Below the pieces are notes generated by a model. The model made no database searches. It had not been told where the DNA came from and saw only the letters and a list, made by a program, of their open reading frames with translations. A stretch of 64,000 nucleotides of DNA from Streptomyces sp. CB02261 (GTDB lineage: Bacteria > Actinomycetota > Actinomycetes > Streptomycetales > Streptomycetaceae): NCBI RefSeq assembly GCF_001905665.1, contig NZ_LIVX01000012.1, positions 124,001 to 188,000 on the forward strand. The letters are read 5' to 3'. Of this stretch, positions 8,569 through 17,112 are shown piece by piece. Within the stretch, counting starts at the first letter, position 1. Every line of letters starts with the position of its first letter. Position numbers and translations under genes: made by a program.

Positions 8569-9840
8569 ATGCCCCATGTGCGGAATGAGGTGTTCGTCGC
8601 CTGGATGACGACGAACGACTGGACGGCCCTCGAACTGGCCAAAGCCCTGAACAAGGTCATCTGCGACGTGACGCAGAAGACCTCGACGCATGGCGGGCTG
8701 TCCGAGGTGACAGTGCGTAAGTGGCGCTCGGGCGAGACAACGTGGCCGCAGGCGAAGGCCCGCATGGCTCTAGAGCAGGTCAGCGGCCGCTCGGCGGCGG
8801 ACTTAGGGTTCGTGCCGCCCGACCGCCGCAAGACCCGTGCCGTCCCGGAGGACCCGATGCTCCGCCGTACCTTCATCACCATCGCCTCCGCTGCCGGCGC
8901 GGCCGCCCTGTCCGGAGCCGCCCCCTCTGCCGGCAGCGGCGACGTGCTGCGTCTGCGGCAGCAGCTCGACACCGTCAACGCCCTCGACGACCAGCGCGGC
9001 GGCCACGACCGGGTAGAGAAGGCCGCGCTCGCCGGTGCGGCGGAAGCCGTCGCACTCCAGGCGCGGGCCGCGACCCAGCGCACCCGGCAGAGGCTGTTCT
9101 CGCTCGCAGCCGACTTCACCGCCACCGCGGCCTGGTCGTGCGTGGACGCCCGCGAACGCGCCCGAGCCCGTCAGCACCTGGACCGGGCCCTGTATCTCGC
9201 CGGTCTCGCCCAAGACCCGGCCCTGACCCTTCGCGTCTGGAACTCGGTGTCGATGCTCGCCCACCAGCAGGGCGACTACGCGGAAGCCCTCGCCGCAGGC
9301 CAGGCCGCCAAAGCGACCTCCGTCACCAGGCGGGATCCGCTGTACGCAAGCCTCGCCCACGCCCGTACCGCCATCGCCCACGCGCATCTGAACGAAGGCC
9401 GCCCCGCCCTGCGGGCCCTCGATCTCGCCGAAGCATCGCTCACCAAGGCAGACCTCGACCAGCCGCGCCCGAGCTGGGTCGCCTTCTACGGCGCAGCGGA
9501 GCTCTTCGCGCTCACCGCCATCGTCCGCGACCGGCTCGGAGACGCCGCCCACGCGGAGGCCGCATCCTTCCAGGCCCTCGCTGTGCTACCGCTCGCGTTT
9601 CGCCGTAACCGGGCCCTCACCACCGCCCGCCTCTCGCTTGCCCAGCTCCATCAAGGCGACATTGACCAGGCCACCGCGACCACCGCGAAGGTCTTCGACG
9701 AGATGCAGGGCGCCCCGCTTCCCGGCCGGATGCGCTCGCTGCTCGGCGAGTTCCACCGCGACCTGATCACCCTCGCCCCCGGCTCGGCCACCGCGCTGGA
9801 CTGGGCCGACCGCTACCGCACCGAATGGAGCCGCCCGTGA
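8569..9840 (+). CDS. Helix-turn-helix regulator with TPR-like C-terminal region
   Basis: This 423-residue protein has an N-terminal helix-turn-helix (about residues 10-75, with SEVTVRKWRSGE as the recognition region), a short hydrophobic Ala-rich stretch at about 99-120, and a long all-alpha TPR-like domain (about 130-410). This is the usual design of a large Streptomyces regulator family that senses a ligand or peptide through the TPR domain. It contains a TTA leucine codon at 8803-8805 (codon 79), so translation should depend on the bldA tRNA. The downstream acetyltransferase overlaps by four bases and is probably co-transcribed. The divergent neighbour at 8407 may be its target. Confidence 0.8.
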   Translation: MPHVRNEVFVAWMTTNDWTALELAKALNKVICDVTQKTSTHGGLSEVTVRKWRSGETTWPQAKARMALEQVSGRSAADLGFVPPDRRKTRAVPEDPMLRRTFITIASAAGAAALSGAAPSAGSGDVLRLRQQLDTVNALDDQRGGHDRVEKAALAGAAEAVALQARAATQRTRQRLFSLAADFTATAAWSCVDARERARARQHLDRALYLAGLAQDPALTLRVWNSVSMLAHQQGDYAEALAAGQAAKATSVTRRDPLYASLAHARTAIAHAHLNEGRPALRALDLAEASLTKADLDQPRPSWVAFYGAAELFALTAIVRDRLGDAAHAEAASFQALAVLPLAFRRNRALTTARLSLAQLHQGDIDQATATTAKVFDEMQGAPLPGRMRSLLGEFHRDLITLAPGSATALDWADRYRTEWSRP

Positions 9841-10355
9841 CCCCCGTCTACACCCTGCGCCGCTACGGACACGCTGAGGCGGCCGAGATCCGGCAGATAC
9901 TCATCGACGTCCACACCGACGCCTTCGGCACTGAAACCGACGAGTTCCACGACCCGGAGCGATTCGCGTGGTTCGTCGACCACTGGAGCGGCCTGCCCGG
10001 ATTCGACTGCGTCATCGCCTACGACGGTGACGAGCCCGCCGGCTACGCCTATGGCGCCCCCGCTGTCCATGAACGGGAGTGGTGGCGCGAGTACCTCTCC
10101 CCCGCCCCCGCCGCAGAGGAGACCTTCAACCTGTCAGAGCTGATGGTGCGCCCCAAGTGGCGCGCCACCGGCCTGTCGGAGCAGCTGCACGCTGAGCTCG
10201 TCGGACGACGTCCCGAACCGCTGGCCTCTCTCCTCGTCGATGTCACCCACCCTCGTGTCCAGGCTCTTTACGAGACGTGGGGGTACCGCAAGATCGGCGA
10301 ATGTCAGCCCTTCGCCGACTCCCCGCTGTACGCCGTGATGCTCCGCGGCTTTTGA
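9837..10355 (+). CDS. GNAT-family N-acetyltransferase
   Basis: This 172-residue protein starts at GTG 9837, overlapping the regulator stop by four bases. It has the GNAT fold: a beta strand followed by the acetyl-CoA loop region ELMVRPKWRATGLSEQL (about residues 100-116), then a C-terminal strand with a typical VQALYETWGYRKIGE segment (about 140-154). It should transfer an acyl group from acetyl-CoA to an amine; the substrate is unknown. Coupling to a regulator suggests a stress or small-molecule response pair. Confidence 0.85.
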   Translation: MTPVYTLRRYGHAEAAEIRQILIDVHTDAFGTETDEFHDPERFAWFVDHWSGLPGFDCVIAYDGDEPAGYAYGAPAVHEREWWREYLSPAPAAEETFNLSELMVRPKWRATGLSEQLHAELVGRRPEPLASLLVDVTHPRVQALYETWGYRKIGECQPFADSPLYAVMLRGF

Positions 10356-10450
10356 ATCAGCAGGAGACCAGGCGCCTGCCCGGCTCAACGTGCGACGGCT
10401 TCCCGGGCGGGCTCTGTCCAAAGCTCTGCCGCGTCAGGCCTTGCGGGCAG

Positions 10451-10500
10451 GACGCCTTCGCCTACTACTCCGACATCGCTGCCCAGGGCTTCCACGAGCT
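10451..10500 (+). pseudogene. Remnant of a cold-shock gene cut by the IS element
   Basis: These 50 bases encode DAFAYYSDIAAQGFHEL, matching residues about 26-42 of the cold-shock protein at 3562-3765 with only a few differences in DNA. The match ends exactly where the IS5-type inverted repeat begins at 10501. Neither the 5' part of the gene nor the 3' part to the right of the element is recognisable. Confidence 0.6.
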
Positions 10501-10524
10501 TTAGACGTCATCTCAATTGGTTCG
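10501..10524 (+). repeat. Left terminal inverted repeat of the IS5-type element
   Basis: It begins TTAGACGTCATCTCAATTGG and matches the reverse complement of 11764-11787 at 22 of 24 positions. Confidence 0.8.
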
Positions 10525-10538
10525 GTAGGCTGCGAGCT

Positions 10539-11347
10539 GTGGTGGGGATTGTCGACCGGCTGGTGCCGGACGAGTTGTGGGAGCTGTTCCAGCGAGTGGT
10601 GCCGGAGGCCCCTTCGCGGCCGCAGGGTGGTGGCCGGCGGCGGCATGGTGACCGGGAGGTGCTGGCCGCGATCGTGTTCGTGGCGAGGTCGGGCTGTACG
10701 TGGCAGCAGCTGCCGTCAGCGTCGTTCGGGCCGTCGGGAGCGACGGCCCACCGGCGCTTCTCCGAGTGGACGAAGGCCAGGGTGTGGGCCAAGCTCTACC
10801 GCCTGGTCCTCGACGATCTCGGATCCCGAGGCGAGCTGGACTGGTCCCGCTGCGCGATCGACTCGGTGAACATGCGGGCGATGAAAAGGGGAACTTGACA
10901 GGTCCAAATCCTGTGGACCGGGGCAAGTACGGCTCGAAGATCCACTTGATCACCGAGCGGACCGGTCTGCCCATATCCGTCGGAATCTCGGCGGCGAACC
11001 TGCACGACAGCCAGGCCCTGATCCCGCTGGTGAAGGGCATACCGCCGATCCGCTCCCGCCGCGGACGCAGGCGGCGCAAGCCCGGCAAGCTCCACGGCGA
11101 CAGGGAATACGACTACTCCCACCTGCGGAGATGGTTGCGCAAGCGTGGCATCACCCACCGCATCGCCCGCAAGGGCGTCGAGTCCTCGCAACGGCTGGGC
11201 CGCCACCGCTGGACCATCGAACGCACCATGGCCTGGCTCGCCGGCTGCCGACGACTCCACCGACGCTACGAACGCAAGGCCGACCACTTCCTCGCCTTCA
11301 CCAGCATCGCCTGCACCCTCATCTGCTACCGCAGACTCACTTCTTGA
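10539..11347 (+). CDS. IS5-family transposase made by -1 frameshifting (orfA/orfB)
   Basis: The first frame, from GTG 10539 to the TGA ending at 10898, encodes the N-terminal DUF4096-like helix-turn-helix domain and the start of the DDE domain (first Asp in CAIDSVN). The second frame, open to TGA 11347, continues in the -1 frame with DRGKYGSKIHLI, then HGDREYDY (second Asp region) and a C-terminal RHRWTIERTMAWL block carrying the Glu. The switch lies near 10880-10888 where AAAAGGGG could allow ribosome slippage, as in other IS5 elements. With slippage it makes one full DDE transposase, so the element may be active. Confidence 0.8.
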
Positions 11348-11381
11348 TTCGCTGGAGTGCTACCGGACGCACGAATTCGCG

Positions 11382-11699
11382 TTACGAGCCCTCGACAGGC
11401 AGCCCCGCCACGAACTCTGAAAGATCGGACGCTCGGGGCGGCGCCTGCCCATGCAGGAACCGCTGGTAGTGGTCGGCGACGAGACGACGCAGGTCTGCCC
11501 CGGCCGGTTCATCACCACTGAGCTCAAGGGTGACCTGATGCTGCTCACCCGTCATGCGCAACGGTCTGGCCAGGGCGTCGAACCCACAGGTGTACTCGTC
11601 GGGCATCTCCCACCATGCCTCGGCGGACGCTCGGCCCTGGAGGACGTACATGTGATAGTCGTCGTCGAAGAGGATCACGGGGCCTATCGGTGCAGTCAC
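11382..11699 (-). CDS. Possible passenger protein inside the IS element, about 105 aa
   Basis: This minus-strand frame lies between the transposase and the right inverted repeat. I use GTG 11699 as start because upstream codons run through the inverted repeat and look non-coding; there is no clear ribosome binding site. The protein begins with a hydrophobic strand and an acidic FDDDYHMYV segment, then a Trp-rich middle and a helical C-terminus. I do not recognise the family. It could be a captured host gene carried as cargo or a host gene trapped by element rearrangement. Confidence 0.45.
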   Translation of the reverse strand: MTAPIGPVILFDDDYHMYVLQGRASAEAWWEMPDEYTCGFDALARPLRMTGEQHQVTLELSGDEPAGADLRRLVADHYQRFLHGQAPPRASDLSEFVAGLPVEGS

Positions 11700-11763
11700 T
11701 CGTGGAGTATGGCGCAACCTGCAGGTCAGGTACGGACCACAGCAAGCCTGAGCCCAACATTCA

Positions 11764-11787
11764 CGAGCCAATTGAGATGATGTCTAA
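11764..11787 (-). repeat. Right terminal inverted repeat of the IS5-type element
   Basis: Reverse complement of the left repeat at 10501-10524 with two mismatches. It lies 416 bases past the transposase stop, which defines the enlarged element. Confidence 0.8.
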
Positions 11788-11931
11788 GGGGCTCGATGAG
11801 GGCGTAACCGACGTGCTCCCGGAGGCCGTTGAAAAGAAATGTTGTCGTCGGATGTCGAGCACCTGCTTCCCGCTCCGACTGACGGGTGACAACGCGCCAA
11901 CGGGGCGTGCGAAATGGGGAGGGCACCCGAG

Positions 11932-12120
11932 ATGAAGTACCTCGAGATGATCTACAACAACCCGGCCAACCGGGATCTCTTCACGGCCAAGGAGTGGTCT
12001 GAGGTGTTTGCCAAGCAGGAAGAGCGCAACAAGACGTATCGCAGCAGCGGTGAACCGCTGGGCCTCTACGGCCTGGAAGACGAGGCTAGGCACTCCTCGG
12101 CGGATCATGGGTCCGTCTGA
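11932..12120 (+). pseudogene. YciI-like (YCII domain) protein, C-terminally truncated
   Basis: ATG 11932 has GGGGAGGG nine bases upstream. The 62-residue product begins MKYLEMIYNNPA and has a SGEPLGLYGLED segment, as expected for the N-terminal half of a YCII/DGPF-domain protein. Family members run to about 110 residues, and the last 12 residues here look random, so the gene is probably truncated by rearrangement. Confidence 0.45.
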
Positions 12121-12280
12121 CCGTTGGTTCGTTGGCTCGGGCAGGGGGGCGGGGAACGACTACGGGGCCGCGGTGTCCTTCGCATGCTCGGCACCGCTGT
12201 ACAGCTTCGCCCGTGATTTTCTGGAGAGTGCCTAGCTGCCCGCAGATCTCACGAGGCCGAACTGGGGTCTGCGGGAAGGC

Positions 12281-12574
12281 CTAAGGTACGGGTGTCAGGG
12301 AGCGGCCGGTCCTTGGTTGCTGCACCGACTCCAGGAGGGGGCGCCAGGAGGCGACGGCGGGCTTACGCCTCAGTAGCCTGCGGCGCTCCCGTTCGGTCAT
12401 TCCGCCCCAGATTCCGTACTCGATCCGATTGTCGAGGGCGTAGGCGAGGCACCGGGTGCGGACGGAGCAGCCGGTGCAGATGGCCTTGGCCTGGTTCTGG
12501 GCCGTCCCTTGCACAAAAAGGTCCTCAGCGTCGGCCGCCTGACAGACAGCATTCTCTATCCAGTCCTCGCCCAC
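12281..12574 (-). CDS. WhiB-family (Wbl) iron-sulfur regulator
   Basis: This 97-residue protein has the four cluster-binding cysteines C11, C33, C36 and C42 (Cx21Cx2Cx5C) and the turn motif GIWGGMTERERR (about 54-65), followed by an arginine-rich DNA-binding tail. These are diagnostic of Wbl proteins, which hold an O2- and NO-sensitive [4Fe-4S] cluster and usually act with the primary sigma factor. The start is GTG 12574. It is monocistronic in an IS-rich area with no obvious target gene nearby. Confidence 0.93.
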   Translation of the reverse strand: MGEDWIENAVCQAADAEDLFVQGTAQNQAKAICTGCSVRTRCLAYALDNRIEYGIWGGMTERERRRLLRRKPAVASWRPLLESVQQPRTGRSLTPVP

Positions 12575-12969
12575 CCCGTGCCGGCCCCTTCTGCGTTGTG
12601 TCCCTGTGGCTGCCGAACGACTCGGACGAGCCGTTCGCCCTCGACCGTATGGGAATCACCGACTGCGCGGCAGGGCCGGATCGGCACTCGCTGCACCTTC
12701 AGGTGATTCGGCCAGTGGGGCGCGCCTGTCGTGGTGTTCACGGCGGAAGGGCACGTTCAGGTCTTGCATCGCGCTGGAGTACTAGGAACGTATGGTCTTT
12801 CTGATCTTGGAGCGGAGGTCGCGCGCGCCGGGGGGCGATGACCTCGGCCGGCGTGAAGTCTGCTCAGACGCTGTCCGGGACGGTGTCGTGGCCGTGAGGC
12901 AGGAGCCGGTCCCCTAGTAGCGCTTCGTTACGTCGGGCGATCTAGCCTGGTGGTGCGCATCTTCCCGTT
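12575..12969. other. Stretch without a supported gene
   Basis: About 395 bases upstream of both the WhiB-family gene (minus) and the IS701 remnant (plus). The frames present overlap on both strands and none has a convincing start or motif. It should hold the WhiB-family promoter and the left end of the IS701 copy, whose terminal repeat I cannot place because the right end is lost. Confidence 0.4.
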
Positions 12970-13575
12970 ATGAGGCTTGGGAAGGTGGAACGGCTCCGGG
13001 GTGAGTTGTCGGAGTTCGTTGCCGATGTGTTTGCTTCGCTTCCGCGGCGGGCTCAGCGGCGGTGGGGCGGGTGTTATCTGCGGGGTCTGATGCCGGACGG
13101 CCGGCGAAAGTCGATCCAGCCGATGGCCGAGCGGCTGCCAGACGGGAACATGCAGGCCCTGCAGCAGTTCGTGAACCCGTCGCCGTGGGACCCGCTGCCG
13201 GTGCGGCAACGGATAGCCGAGCGGCTGACCGAGGCCATCACTCCTGACGTGTGGGTGATCGACGACGTGTCGTTTCCCAAATGCGGCACCCGCTCAGTGG
13301 GGGTGGCCCGCCAGTACTGCGGCGCTTTGGGAAAGACGGCCAACTGCCAGGTCGCGGTCAGCGTCCACACCGACACCGACACCGCATCGTGCCCATTGGA
13401 CTGGCAGTTGTATCTGCCCAGGGAATGGACCGACGACCCAGCCCGATGCCAGGCGGCCGGAGTCCCTGACGGGACCGTGCACCAGGAGAAGTGGCGCCTT
13501 GCCCTGGGTCTACTGGACACGCTGGCCGACTGGAAACCGACCGCCCGCGTGGTGGTGGCCGACGCCGGAGATGGT
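12970..13575 (+). pseudogene. IS701-family transposase, N-terminal half, truncated
   Basis: From ATG 12970 about 200 residues match an IS701 transposase: the FASLPRRAQRRWGGCYLRGL block, the FVNPSPWD block, and the first catalytic pair D98-D99 in WVIDDVSFPKCGTRSVGV. Homology runs to VVVADAG (second Asp region, near 13570) and then stops. Beyond this the minus-strand sequence is an alpha/beta-hydrolase remnant. The C-terminal half with the catalytic Glu is missing, so the copy is dead. It is a useful contrast to the IS701-like gene at 23366-24580. Confidence 0.7.
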
Positions 13576-14120
13576 GCTGGAGGTGAGGGCCTGGGCCGCT
13601 CGCGGGGCGGGGCCACCAGCCGCCGCGCTCCTCCAACCCGGCGGCCCATCCCTCGCCGACCGCACCGCCGCCGAGGAATGCGACGGCAGCCTCCCGCGAC
13701 GGGAACGGTGTGGGCCATGCGTCGAGCCATCCGCCGATCTCGGCCTGCCCGTTCGGGTTCGGTCCGCCGGGGCCGGCTTTGATCAGGACAGCCTGCGCAC
13801 GAGGTTGGGGGGGTGAGCATGGCGGTGTGGCCGCCCAGGGACTGGCCCACCAGGACGGGCTGGTGCAGGTCGAGCTGTTCGAGGACGGCGACGACATCGG
13901 GCAACGTACGCAGCACGGCTCACCTCGCGCGGGAGGCGCTCGCTGGCGCCGTGGCCGCGCTGGTCGATGGCGACAACCCGGTAGCGAGGGCTCAGGGCTC
14001 GGGCGAGGTTGTCCCATTCGCCTGCGTGTCCGGCAAGCCCGTGCAAGGAGACGGTGGGCTGCCCGAGCCGCCCAGTCGCGGCAGGACAGGCGGACCCCGT
14101 TCGCGTTCCACGGTGCGTTC
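13576..14120 (-). pseudogene. Alpha/beta-hydrolase pseudogene, frameshifted and cut by IS701
   Basis: On the minus strand, pieces in different frames add up to the N-terminal two thirds of an alpha/beta hydrolase. They are an oxyanion segment LHGLAGHAGEWDNLARAL, a VVAIDQRGHGAS strand (about 13930-13975), then in another frame VVAVLEQLDLHQPVLVGQSL with the nucleophile elbow GQSLGG. At least two frameshifts are needed, and the C-terminal Asp/His region is lost where the IS701 remnant begins. Confidence 0.6.
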
Positions 14121-14169
14121 AGACCACGTCACACGGGCCTTCTTCCAGGCTCGACGGAGGGGTTGTTGA

Positions 14170-14817
14170 TCAGAAGCGGAACATCTCGGCGAACCGGTTG
14201 AGAAGGGCGGGATCGCCTTCTGCGCGCACGCTGCCGTCCGCGAGTACTTCGTCGGGAGTCTTGCTGCCGCTCATCAGCTCGCGGATCGGGTGGCCGGACA
14301 GGCGCTCGACGACGAGGTCAGGAGCAGGGTGCGCACCGAAGCCGACGGTCAGCGCGCCATTCGTGATCTGTAGGCGGATGGTGAACTCGTCCATGCGGAC
14401 CTCGAAACCGGCGGTGGTGCCCTGGGCCGTTTCGGGCCGGTAGGTGGTGCGGAAGGACATGGCCACCGACTCGGCGGTGATGGCCTCGCCGGGGCGGGGC
14501 TCGGTCATCGTCCGGGCTCCCCAGCGGCCCAGTGCGATGAGCGCCGGTTCGAGGTCTCTCCCGTAGTCGGTGAGCTCATAGACGACCGCGCGCTCGGGGT
14601 GCGGCAGCGCACGGCGGGTGGCTAGTCCGGCTTCTTCAAGTTGCTTCAGACGGGTCGACAGGATGTTGGTGGGGATGGCAGGCAGGCCCTTACGCAGGTC
14701 CGTGTAGCGCTGGGGTCCGTTGAGCAGGTCGCGGACGATCAGCATGGTCCAGCGTTCACCGATCATTTCCATCGCCCGTGCCAGTCCACAGAACTGTCCG
14801 TACTCGCGAATCGCCAT
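14170..14817 (-). CDS. HxlR-family winged-helix regulator with C-terminal SCP2-like region
   Basis: This 215-residue protein starts at ATG 14817. Residues about 8-100 form an HxlR winged helix (MEMIGERWTMLIVRDLL, then TNILSTRLKQLEEAGL as the recognition helix). The C-terminal part (about 120-215, with GALTVGFGAHPAPDLVV) resembles an SCP2/sterol-carrier-like domain that may bind a hydrophobic ligand. It is divergent from a DUF998 membrane protein gene. A palindrome-containing intergenic region at 14842-14872 is a likely operator for both. HxlR proteins usually respond to reactive electrophiles or aromatic ligands. Confidence 0.85.
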   Translation of the reverse strand: MAIREYGQFCGLARAMEMIGERWTMLIVRDLLNGPQRYTDLRKGLPAIPTNILSTRLKQLEEAGLATRRALPHPERAVVYELTDYGRDLEPALIALGRWGARTMTEPRPGEAITAESVAMSFRTTYRPETAQGTTAGFEVRMDEFTIRLQITNGALTVGFGAHPAPDLVVERLSGHPIRELMSGSKTPDEVLADGSVRAEGDPALLNRFAEMFRF

Positions 14818-14841
14818 GATGCAAATGGTAACCCAGGATTC

Positions 14842-14872
14842 ACTTGACAAAGCATGCTTGTAAAAAGCAAGT
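14842..14872. promoter_or_regulatory. Candidate operator between the HxlR and DUF998 genes
   Basis: ACTTG at 14842-14846 and CAAGT at 14868-14872 flank a perfect 10-bp palindrome, AAGCATGCTT at 14850-14859. TTGACA at 14844-14849 could be a plus-strand -35 element. The site lies 25 bases upstream of the HxlR start. Confidence 0.5.
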
Positions 14873-14989
14873 TGGCATCTGGCTGCCATGCGTGCCTTCG
14901 CCAACGGTGTCATCCAAGCTCACTACACCCCCAGCCCCCGCTGACCCGCTAGACCGTTCCGTCCACCCGCGACCAGGAAAGACCTCCGC

Positions 14990-15664
14990 ATGTCCCAGAC
15001 GCTCAACCCCCGGGCCGCCCTCGACGTGAGCCCGGTCCGCCCGGTGCCACCACTCCTGTCGGCCGCCGGCATCGCAGCAGGCCCGATCTTCCTCGCCGTC
15101 GGCGTGGCCCAGGGCCTGACCAGGGACGGGTTCGGCTTCACCCGCAACGCTCTGAGCCAGCTCAGCCTCGGCACCCTCGGCTGGATCCAGGTCACCGCCT
15201 TCCTGCTCACCGGCCTGTTGGTCATCGGCGGCGCGATCGCGATACGCCGGACACTGGGCGATGCGCCCGGCGCCACCTGGGCGCCCCGGCTGCTCGGCGT
15301 GTTCGGTGCCTCGTTTCTGTTCGCCGGGGCCTTCCGCGCCGACCCGGGGGCCGGATTCCCCGCCGGTACCCCGGAGGACCGGGTCACCACGCTGAGTGCA
15401 CACGGCACCGTCCACATGCTCAGCGGCACGGTCGGCTACCTCGCGCTGTGCGCCGCGTTCCTCGTGCTCGCCCGGCACTTCGCTGCCCGCGGTCAGCGCG
15501 GCTGGGCCGTCACCTGCCGCCTCGTGCCGGTGGGAGTCCTCGCCGGATTCGCGGGCTCCTCCGTCACCGTCCTGGCCTTCACTATCGGAGCGGGACTCGG
15601 CCTCCTCTGGCTCACCGCAGTGTCGGTCCGGCTCCTCACCGCCGCTCCGACAACACAGCGGTAA
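14990..15664 (+). CDS. DUF998 integral membrane protein
   Basis: This 224-residue protein has about six hydrophobic helices, starting near residue 22 and at about 62-82, 100-117, 140-160, 178-198 and 200-220. It matches the DUF998 family of unknown function, with a FRADPGAGFPAGTP loop between helices 3 and 4 that is typical of it. It is divergently transcribed from the HxlR regulator, an arrangement in which such regulators often control a small membrane protein or oxidoreductase. The start ATG 14990 is the only one consistent with the first helix. Confidence 0.8.
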   Translation: MSQTLNPRAALDVSPVRPVPPLLSAAGIAAGPIFLAVGVAQGLTRDGFGFTRNALSQLSLGTLGWIQVTAFLLTGLLVIGGAIAIRRTLGDAPGATWAPRLLGVFGASFLFAGAFRADPGAGFPAGTPEDRVTTLSAHGTVHMLSGTVGYLALCAAFLVLARHFAARGQRGWAVTCRLVPVGVLAGFAGSSVTVLAFTIGAGLGLLWLTAVSVRLLTAAPTTQR

Positions 15665-15744
15665 CGCCCCTGCAACTTGCAGGCCAGGCGAAAGCGGAAC
15701 GATGATCCAAGATCACTACGCACGGATAGACAGGACACTGCGAC

Positions 15745-15957
15745 ATGACTGAACCGGTGAAGGGCCCTGCCAGCTACTTCCCTTCGATCGAGAAGAAGTA
15801 CGGCCGCCCGATCACGGAGTGGAAAGACGCCATCCGGTCCTCTCCCCTGACCAAGCACATGGAGCTCGTCTCCTGGCTCAAGACTGCGCACGGCCTGGGC
15901 CACGGCCACGCCAACGCGCTCGTTGCGCACACCCTCGCCGAAGACAGCAGACAGTGA
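15745..15957 (+). CDS. DUF4287 protein, 70 aa
   Basis: This small protein matches DUF4287: YFPSIEKKYGRPITEWK near the start, then KHMELVSWLKTAHGLGHGHANALVAH. The family is found alone or fused to DUF5655; its function is unknown. The start ATG 15745 gives full length for a DUF4287-only protein. It follows the DUF998 gene by 80 bases and could be co-transcribed. Confidence 0.8.
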   Translation: MTEPVKGPASYFPSIEKKYGRPITEWKDAIRSSPLTKHMELVSWLKTAHGLGHGHANALVAHTLAEDSRQ

Positions 15958-16175
15958 ACCGCACGTGATCCCGTACAGGGGACAGACCAGCGGCTTCTCC
16001 CTCTGGCGACCTGAGCTCCTCGGGGTCATCACGTCGTGCCCCCCGAAAGGCTCCTCCCTGCCAGGCTCCAAAAAGTCAGCACTCTGAAAGTGGCTCGCCC
16101 GAAGCCGGGATCCGTAGCGTGACGGAACCGTCATGTACGACACGCCTGCCTGAGATCCGGACAAGGAGCCCATTC

Positions 16176-17021
16176 ATGGTGCCCATGGACCACCCGCACG
16201 GAGGCCACGGAGGCCACGGAGGCCACGAAATGGGAGGCGTGGTTTCCTCCCTGGACAGCTGGGGCGCCGTCCTGTTCATCGGATGGGCCGTTGCCATGTG
16301 GGCTGCCGTCGCCGTGGTCGCGTACGCCAACCGAGGGCCGGTGCGGCCCTGGCTGTTCAAGACCTCGGTCGCCGTCATCGGTCTCGGAGTCGTCGGGCAG
16401 ATCGGGCACTTCCAGGAGCACGTTGTCCAGGCAGGCTACTGGGTAGCGAACCCGTACTCTCCCGCCTGGATGACTCCGTGGGCGAACAGCATCGCGCGGG
16501 GCATGGGGCAGATCGACCCGACCAAGCCCGCCCTTGGCATGGAGATCCTGCACCTCACCGGTAACTTCATCTTCCTCGCCGGACTCCTCGGCATCGTTCA
16601 GATCACCCGCCGCGCCACCGGCGCCCTCAAGTCCCGCAAGTGGGCCAAGATGGGCGTCTGGATGCAGGGGATCCACGGCATCGAGCACATCGTGCTGACC
16701 CTGTCGGTCGCGCTCGGTGCCAGCCGCGCCATCGGCCTGTCCACCTGGTTCGGCGCCATCGACCCGGGCCCGGCTCTCGTCACGTACCGCGTGTGGTGGC
16801 ACTTCGTCGCCAACCTCATCGGCACCGCCATCCTCGCCGCCGCCCTCTTCTACCTGTGGAAGGAGAAGAAGGCAGTCAAGGACGGCTACCTGCCCGAGCC
16901 CGCAGCCGCCGATGAGGACCGCGTCCTCTTCCCGGCTCCCGACGCTGTCTCAGACTCCGCGGAGCAGTCCGCTCAGGTTGCGGAGCACGTGCGGGAGCGG
17001 GAGCTGGTGAGCCGCTCGTAG
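16176..17021 (+). CDS. His-rich N-terminal integral membrane protein (DUF6008-like)
   Basis: This 281-residue protein starts at ATG 16176 with AAGGAG seven bases upstream. The first 20 residues are a His/Gly-rich metal-binding-like segment (HPHGGHGGHGGHE). Five or six membrane helices follow (about 28-50, 65-85, 130-150, 165-190, 205-235), with several buried histidines (GHFQEHVVQ, GIHGIEHIVLT). It resembles a Streptomyces family I recall as DUF6008. The helix-borne histidines suggest metal or heme handling, but this is inference. It is probably monocistronic. Confidence 0.65.
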   Translation: MVPMDHPHGGHGGHGGHEMGGVVSSLDSWGAVLFIGWAVAMWAAVAVVAYANRGPVRPWLFKTSVAVIGLGVVGQIGHFQEHVVQAGYWVANPYSPAWMTPWANSIARGMGQIDPTKPALGMEILHLTGNFIFLAGLLGIVQITRRATGALKSRKWAKMGVWMQGIHGIEHIVLTLSVALGASRAIGLSTWFGAIDPGPALVTYRVWWHFVANLIGTAILAAALFYLWKEKKAVKDGYLPEPAAADEDRVLFPAPDAVSDSAEQSAQVAEHVRERELVSRS

Positions 17022-17112
17022 GCGCGCCGACCCGAAGCGTGGGGGAGGGGGCTGTACCCGGTGGGCGGCTCCCTCCCCCCCTTTTTTCCGTCTCGGTGGC
17101 CGGTGCGGTGCA

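Larger units (their letters stand above)
10501..11787 (+). mobile_element. IS5-family insertion sequence, about 1.29 kb, with an extra gene inside
   Basis: Terminal inverted repeats lie at 10501-10524 and 11764-11787 (24 bases with two differences). Between them are a two-frame IS5-type transposase (10539-11347) and then about 400 bases with a minus-strand frame (11382-11699). A TA dinucleotide lies at both ends and could be the target duplication. IS5 elements with this transposase are normally about 850-900 bp, so the 400-base region between transposase and right repeat is unusual. The element cut a cold-shock gene remnant on its left. Confidence 0.75.

Noticed and set aside
16193..16229. 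Short GGCCACGGA tandem repeat
   Set aside because: It encodes the His/Gly-rich N-terminus of the membrane protein at 16176, so it is a coding repeat and not a separate element.
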